Below, in pieces: positions 59,196 to 64,000 of a stretch of DNA of 64,000 bases (position 1 is the first letter of the stretch; every line of letters begins with the position of its first letter). The position numbers were made by a program, and so were the translations under genes. Origin of the DNA: Atrina japonica (lineage: Eukaryota; Mollusca; Bivalvia; Pterioida; Pinnidae); assembly GCA_030159075.1 (NCBI GenBank), contig BROG01000002.1, positions 5,290,001 to 5,354,000 on the forward strand, read 5' to 3'. The notes beneath the pieces are model-generated. The model had not been told where the DNA came from and ran no database searches. It saw nothing but the letters and a program-made list of their open reading frames with translations.

Positions 59196-62100
59196 CTGAC
59201 TTTAGCCGACTTTTCGCCATTGGATGACTGAGCCCGGATAAGAATACAAAGTTATGTATTGGATGTATATGTAGTTCTAAAATGTATTACAGAATTTTGC
59301 GTCATGAGACGTCCGTCGCCGTCGTGCATTGTTTGCTTTTTAGATTCTTCCCAAGAACCATTTTGTCAATTTTAACAAAGCAAGAAGTATCCCCAGTTGA
59401 AACCGCAAACAGTTTGCGAATGAAAAGAGGCTAGGACTCATAAGGACTCCGAATGGGAATAAAAACCGTAAAAACATTGTACATCTTCTCATGAACCAAT
59501 GATCATAAGATTGTCAGATTTTGTATACATGATTGCGAAATAAAAGTCAATATCTACTATATATGTGCGATTGAATGAAAATGAAAATAAAAACGCGCAT
59601 CGAATATACGATGCAACAAACTAGTTGATCGACTGGTTTATTCGCAGTTGTGTACTATAGTACTTCTAAATACCATCATCCATTCCATAATCTAATCTTC
59701 ATTCTTTGATCACTAGATAATTATCTTCAAGCGGTACCTGGAGTAAACCTGAGTTTCTATACCAAAAGTTGTCTACGTTGGAAGAAAATCGACCACGTAT
59801 TATTCCGTTGTTAAAAAATTAACAAAGTTATGTATTGAACATGTGTAATTGACTTTTTGTTGTCTTGCAGATTGTTTTTAACTATGTCAATATTTGGTAT
59901 TTTACAGGAATGAATTGATATAATCTTCTGAAATGCAACAGTTGTGAAGATATTTCTGAAATGAACTTGATACCTGACTATAATTGATATGCATTTATAC
60001 CAAATTGAATGTGAAACTTCAACAATGCAACCCAAGAATCGCAAAAAGCAGTCACCATGTGAGACTATGCAAAAGCTTTAACCAATGAACGTAAAATGGG
60101 TAAATATATCACACATCACCAAATCTGACACTATGAGAATCACGTGTAAGAGAGGAGTAGTAAATGTTTCCATAGAAGAGTGGTACAATTCGGCAATAGA
60201 TCTTTTTCGAGTTGTTCCGTTTCGTCCGGGTTTGTCATAATAGTATGCAACGTCGGAGAAAAATGCAGGCTACATCAGTTCCGGTTAAGCTTATTATTAT
60301 ATATATGACCTAGAAGTGTGGATGACATACAATACTAGGCGCCAGATTTGAAAAGCAGCCTCCAGAGAAGTGATGACACTCGTCATCTTTACAAGAAATA
60401 CATCTATTTATATCTCACAGATGAACTGAAACAGAATACCAGCGAATGATGTCAAGTTTAGAATTATTACGAAACCGGAAGTGAGCGTGTCCGACTTTCC
60501 GCTGCAATCACGTGATCTAAGTACAAACTATTCGGACAAATCTGAATGGAATGGGAAAACTCGATGAAGGTCTATTTATTATAAACTTCAACTACATGTA
60601 TATGTAAAACCAAAATAACAGAGAAACAGGAGCATTCAATTTCCAACCATTCGTAAATTGTCTGATTTTACAAACGTAAACTTACCACAACAAATTTGAA
60701 CATGTTTGCTTGTTTCACTGGTGCTGAAGTCATGTTCAAGAATCTTGGAATTACGTGACGGCTACCGAAAATTATTCCGAACAGGCTTTGAAACAGAGGA
60801 ATGGTGTTTTCTTAAAATCCTGCAAACTGATTTTAAATCTTATTGCAAAAGAACGTATCAAAATATACTTTGCCAATCTCGTTGATCAGCTGATCTATTA
60901 GAACAGATTTAAATGGAACCTGAAAGGCTAAACCAATTAAAAAAATACAAATCGATGTGTCCGCCGATCCCTTTTTTCAAATATACAATCATCCGATAAA
61001 GCATTTATAGGTCACGGTACTCTTATCCTTTCTGTACCTTATCTTTATTCTCTGATTACCAAATAGTTATCTTCAAGCGCTACCTACAGTAAACTGGAGT
61101 TTTTATACCAAAAGTTGTCTGCCTTGGAAGAAATTCAACCACATATTATTTCATTGTTAAAAAATAACAAAGTTATGTGTTAGGCATGTGTAGTTAACCT
61201 TTGATGTGTTGCAGATTGTTTTTAACTATGTCAATATTTGGTATTTTGTAGGAATCAATTGATATATTCTTCCGAAATGCAACTGACTTGTGAAGATATT
61301 TCTGAAATACATTCGACACCTGACTATAATTGATATGCATTTATATTAAATTGAATATGAAAATATACAGGGTAAACTAAGCTGAGGTGATTCGCACGGA
61401 GCGATCACCATGTGAGACTTTGCAAACTCGATCTACTCATGCAAGTAGATTAAATTTCAAACAATAAAGTTGGTACAATTCGATAAAAGATCGTTTTCGA
61501 ATTCACGGTTAGTCATAATAGTATGCAACATCGGAGAAAAAAATGCATATTATATCATTTCCGGTTAAGCATCTCGTATATATGACATATGGATGACATG
61601 CAATACTATGTGTCTGATTTTGAAAAGCAGCCTCCAGAAAAGTGATAACACGTCATCTTTACAAGAAAAATAATGCAGATGAATTGAACCAAGATATCAC
61701 CGATTGTTGTCAATGTAATATTACAAAACCGGAAGTGATCGTGCCCGACTTTCTGTTGAAGTCACGTGATCTGAGTACAAACTATTCGGACAAATCTTAA
61801 TGGAATGGGAAAACTCGATGAAGGTCTATTTATTATAAACTACAACTACATGTATATGTAAAACCAAAATAACAGAGAAACAGGAGCATTCAATTTCCAA
61901 CCATTCGTAAATAGTCTGATTTTACAAACATAAACTTACCACAACAAATTTGAACATGTTTGCCTGTTTCACTGGTGCTGAAGTCATGTTCAAGAATCTT
62001 GGAATTACGTGACGGCTACCGAAAATTATTCCAAACAGGCTTTGAAACAGAGGAATGGTGTTTTCTTAAAATCCTACAAAATGATTTTAAATCTTATTGC

Positions 62101-63068
62101 AAAAGAACGTACCAAACTCGTTGATCAGCTGATTTATTATAACAGATTTAAATGGAACCTGAAAGGCTAAACCAATAAAAAAGTACAAATCAATATGTCC
62201 GCCGATTCCTTTTTTCAAATATACAATCATCCGATAAAGCATTTATAGGTCACGGTACTCTTATCCTTTCTGTACCTTATCTTTGTTCTCTGATTACCAA
62301 ATAGTTATCTTCAATGCTAGCTACAGTAAACTGGAGTTTCTATACCAAAAGTTGTCTGCCTTGGAAGAAATTCAACCACGTATTATTCCATTGTTAAAAA
62401 TAACAAAGTTATGTGTTGGGCATGTGTAGTTAACCTTTGATGTGTTGCAGATTGTTTTTAACTATGTCAATATTTGGTATTTTATAGGAATCAATTGATA
62501 TATTCTTCCGAAATGCAACAGTTGTGAAGATATTTTTGAAATACATTCGACACCTGACTATAATTGATATGCATTTATATTAAATTGAATATGAAACGTT
62601 ACAGTGTAACCTAAGCTGAGGTGATTCGCACGGAGCGATCACCATGTGAGACTTTGCAAACTCGATCTACTCATGCAAGTAGATTAAATTTCAAACAATA
62701 AAGTTGGTACAATTCGACAAAAGATCGTAATCGAATTCACGGTTTCTCATAATAGTATGCAACATCGGAGGAAAAATGCATATTATATCATTTCCGGTTA
62801 AGCATCTCGTATATATGACATGTGGATGACATGCAATACTAGGTGCCTGATTTGAAAAGCAGCCTCCAGAAAAGTGATAACACGTCATCTTTACAAGAAA
62901 AACCATGCAGATGAATTGAACCAAGATATCACCGATTGTTGTCAATGTAATATTACAAAACCGGAAGTGATCGTGCCCGACTTTCTGTTAAAGTCACGCG
63001 ATCTGAGTATAAACTATACGAAAAAATCTGAATGGAACGGAACAACTCCATTAAGGTCTATTGTTTAC

Positions 63069-63344
63069 TTGTTTGTTTGTTTATTGTTGTTTAACGTCCC
63101 ACTCAAGAATCTTTCACTCATATGGAGACGTCACCAAATGCAGGTGAAGGGCTTCAAATTTGGCCTATGCTCGGCACTTACGGTAATTGAGCAGTGAGGG
63201 TTCTTTAACATCCCTAAACCTACTGTGACACGGGACCTCGGTTTTTACGGTCTCATCCGAAGGACACGAAACCAACCTGACGCCTGGTGGACTCAAATTC
63301 CCGACCAAGAGTGGAACGCGCTGTCGACTGAGCCAGGTTGACTC
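63069..63344 (-). repeat. tRNA-derived SINE inserted in the large tandem array, 13-bp target-site duplication
   Basis: Inverted copy of the family at 188-517. The reversed head has TGGCTCAGTCGACAGCGCG (A-box side), and the A/T-rich end GTTTGTTTGTTTATTGTTGT lies at the left. Perfect direct repeats GTCTATTGTTTAC flank it at 63056-63068 and 63345-63357. The sister units at 60574 and 61824 show the empty site as GGTCTATTTATTATAAAC. Confidence 0.9.
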
Positions 63345-64000
63345 GTCTATTGTTTACAAACTATGTGTAAAACCAAACTAAGTAACTAACTAACTAGGTA
63401 CAGCAGTATTCAATTTCCACCATTTCGTCAATTATATAGTACTACAAATTTATAGTAAGCACTGATAATCTGAAGATGTTTGTATTTGTTACCAGTGTTT
63501 AATCCATGTTAAGGAATCTTAGAATCACGTGGTGGTTACAGCAAATTCTTCCGAATAGGCTTTTCGAAAGAGTAATGACGTTTTCGTAAAACAAATCTGC
63601 TGGCTAAATTGAACTATGATTGCAAAAGAACAAGAAAAATATGCGATGTCAAACTCATTGATTGGCTGATTCATCAGCAATAATTTTAATTAAAGTTGAG
63701 GGGCTGATAAATCAACAAAAGTCAATGTGTCCGGCGATCTCTTTAAGCGTACAAAATATCCAGTTTGATATTATAGCATTTCTAGGTACTGTCAATCACC
63801 TTTTCCATCTTTGAAACTAGTACTGCAGCTTCAGTAAACTATAGTGTCCATTCAAAAGTTACCTGCCTTGGAAAATTTTTTCTCACGTATTATGTCATTG
63901 TTAGAAATAAGGAAGTTATGTATTGGACATGTGTAGTTGTCCTTGTCATGTATTGCACATTGTCTTCTACTGCATCAAAATTTGGTATTTTATAACAACA

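Larger units (their letters stand above)
58180..64000 (+). repeat. Large tandem array, unit about 1.24 kb, four to five units
   Basis: A landmark (TACCAAATAGTTATCTTCAA and variants) recurs near 59715, 61061, 62298 and, diverged, about 63810. The spacing is 1346, 1238 and about 1510 bases; the last includes a SINE of about 276 bases. A diverged first unit begins near 58180. The middle units are nearly identical (for example 60534-60856 and 61794-62109). Each carries a conserved hairpin (GGTGAWTCGC...GCGATCACC) followed by a 20-bp palindrome. No open frame is conserved. The array continues beyond the window. Confidence 0.88.

Overview
The window looks like nuclear DNA of a lophotrochozoan animal, most probably a bivalve mollusc. 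The reasons are spliced genes with GT-AG introns, AT-rich intergenic DNA packed with short non-autonomous repeats, tRNA-derived SINEs, foldback elements and microsatellites, and Penelope-like retroelements of a type common in bivalves. No prokaryotic, plasmid or viral features were seen. The species cannot be named from the sequence.

Layout. (1) 1-13.2 kb, + strand: a multi-exon SIRT3-type sirtuin gene. Nine coding exons join in consistent phase and give the complete NAD+-dependent deacylase core. The last exon adds a tail of about 370 residues that is Ser/Asp/Glu-rich and Lys/Arg-rich. The first exon is not identified. Introns hold SINE-like pieces, palindromic MITEs, a 39-bp array and a 25-bp minisatellite of about 22 units. 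(2) 13.2-30 kb: mostly non-coding, with one candidate orphan exon, a head-to-head pair of truncated Penelope-like elements near 22.8 kb, a strong hairpin near 19.9 kb and a small MITE at 29.9-30.2 kb. (3) 30.6-32.0 kb, + strand: an intronless Golgi beta-1,6-N-acetylglucosaminyltransferase gene (GT14, core-2/I-branching type), a type II membrane protein of 471 residues. (4) 32-48 kb: dispersed repeats, two weak candidate exons, and a repeat family carrying hammerhead-ribozyme motifs (41.2, 42.6 and 46.1 kb). (5) 48-58 kb: a foldback element with a 21-bp array and a perfect 82-bp palindrome; a decayed Penelope-like element on the minus strand with an N-terminal GIY-YIG nuclease and reverse transcriptase, arranged head-to-tail with a truncated copy; and an AT-microsatellite cluster enclosing a fourth hammerhead motif. 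(6) 58.2 kb to the end: a tandem array of units of about 1.24 kb, one of them interrupted by a SINE with a perfect 13-bp target-site duplication.

The two firm genes are not functionally linked; they are neighbours on the same strand. The most interesting material is the RNA- and repeat-based structure: the hammerhead elements, the perfect palindrome, the tandem Penelope arrangement, and the long acidic tail on the sirtuin. I could run no searches, so family names rest on motif recognition, and repeat boundaries are approximate, usually within 5-20 bp.
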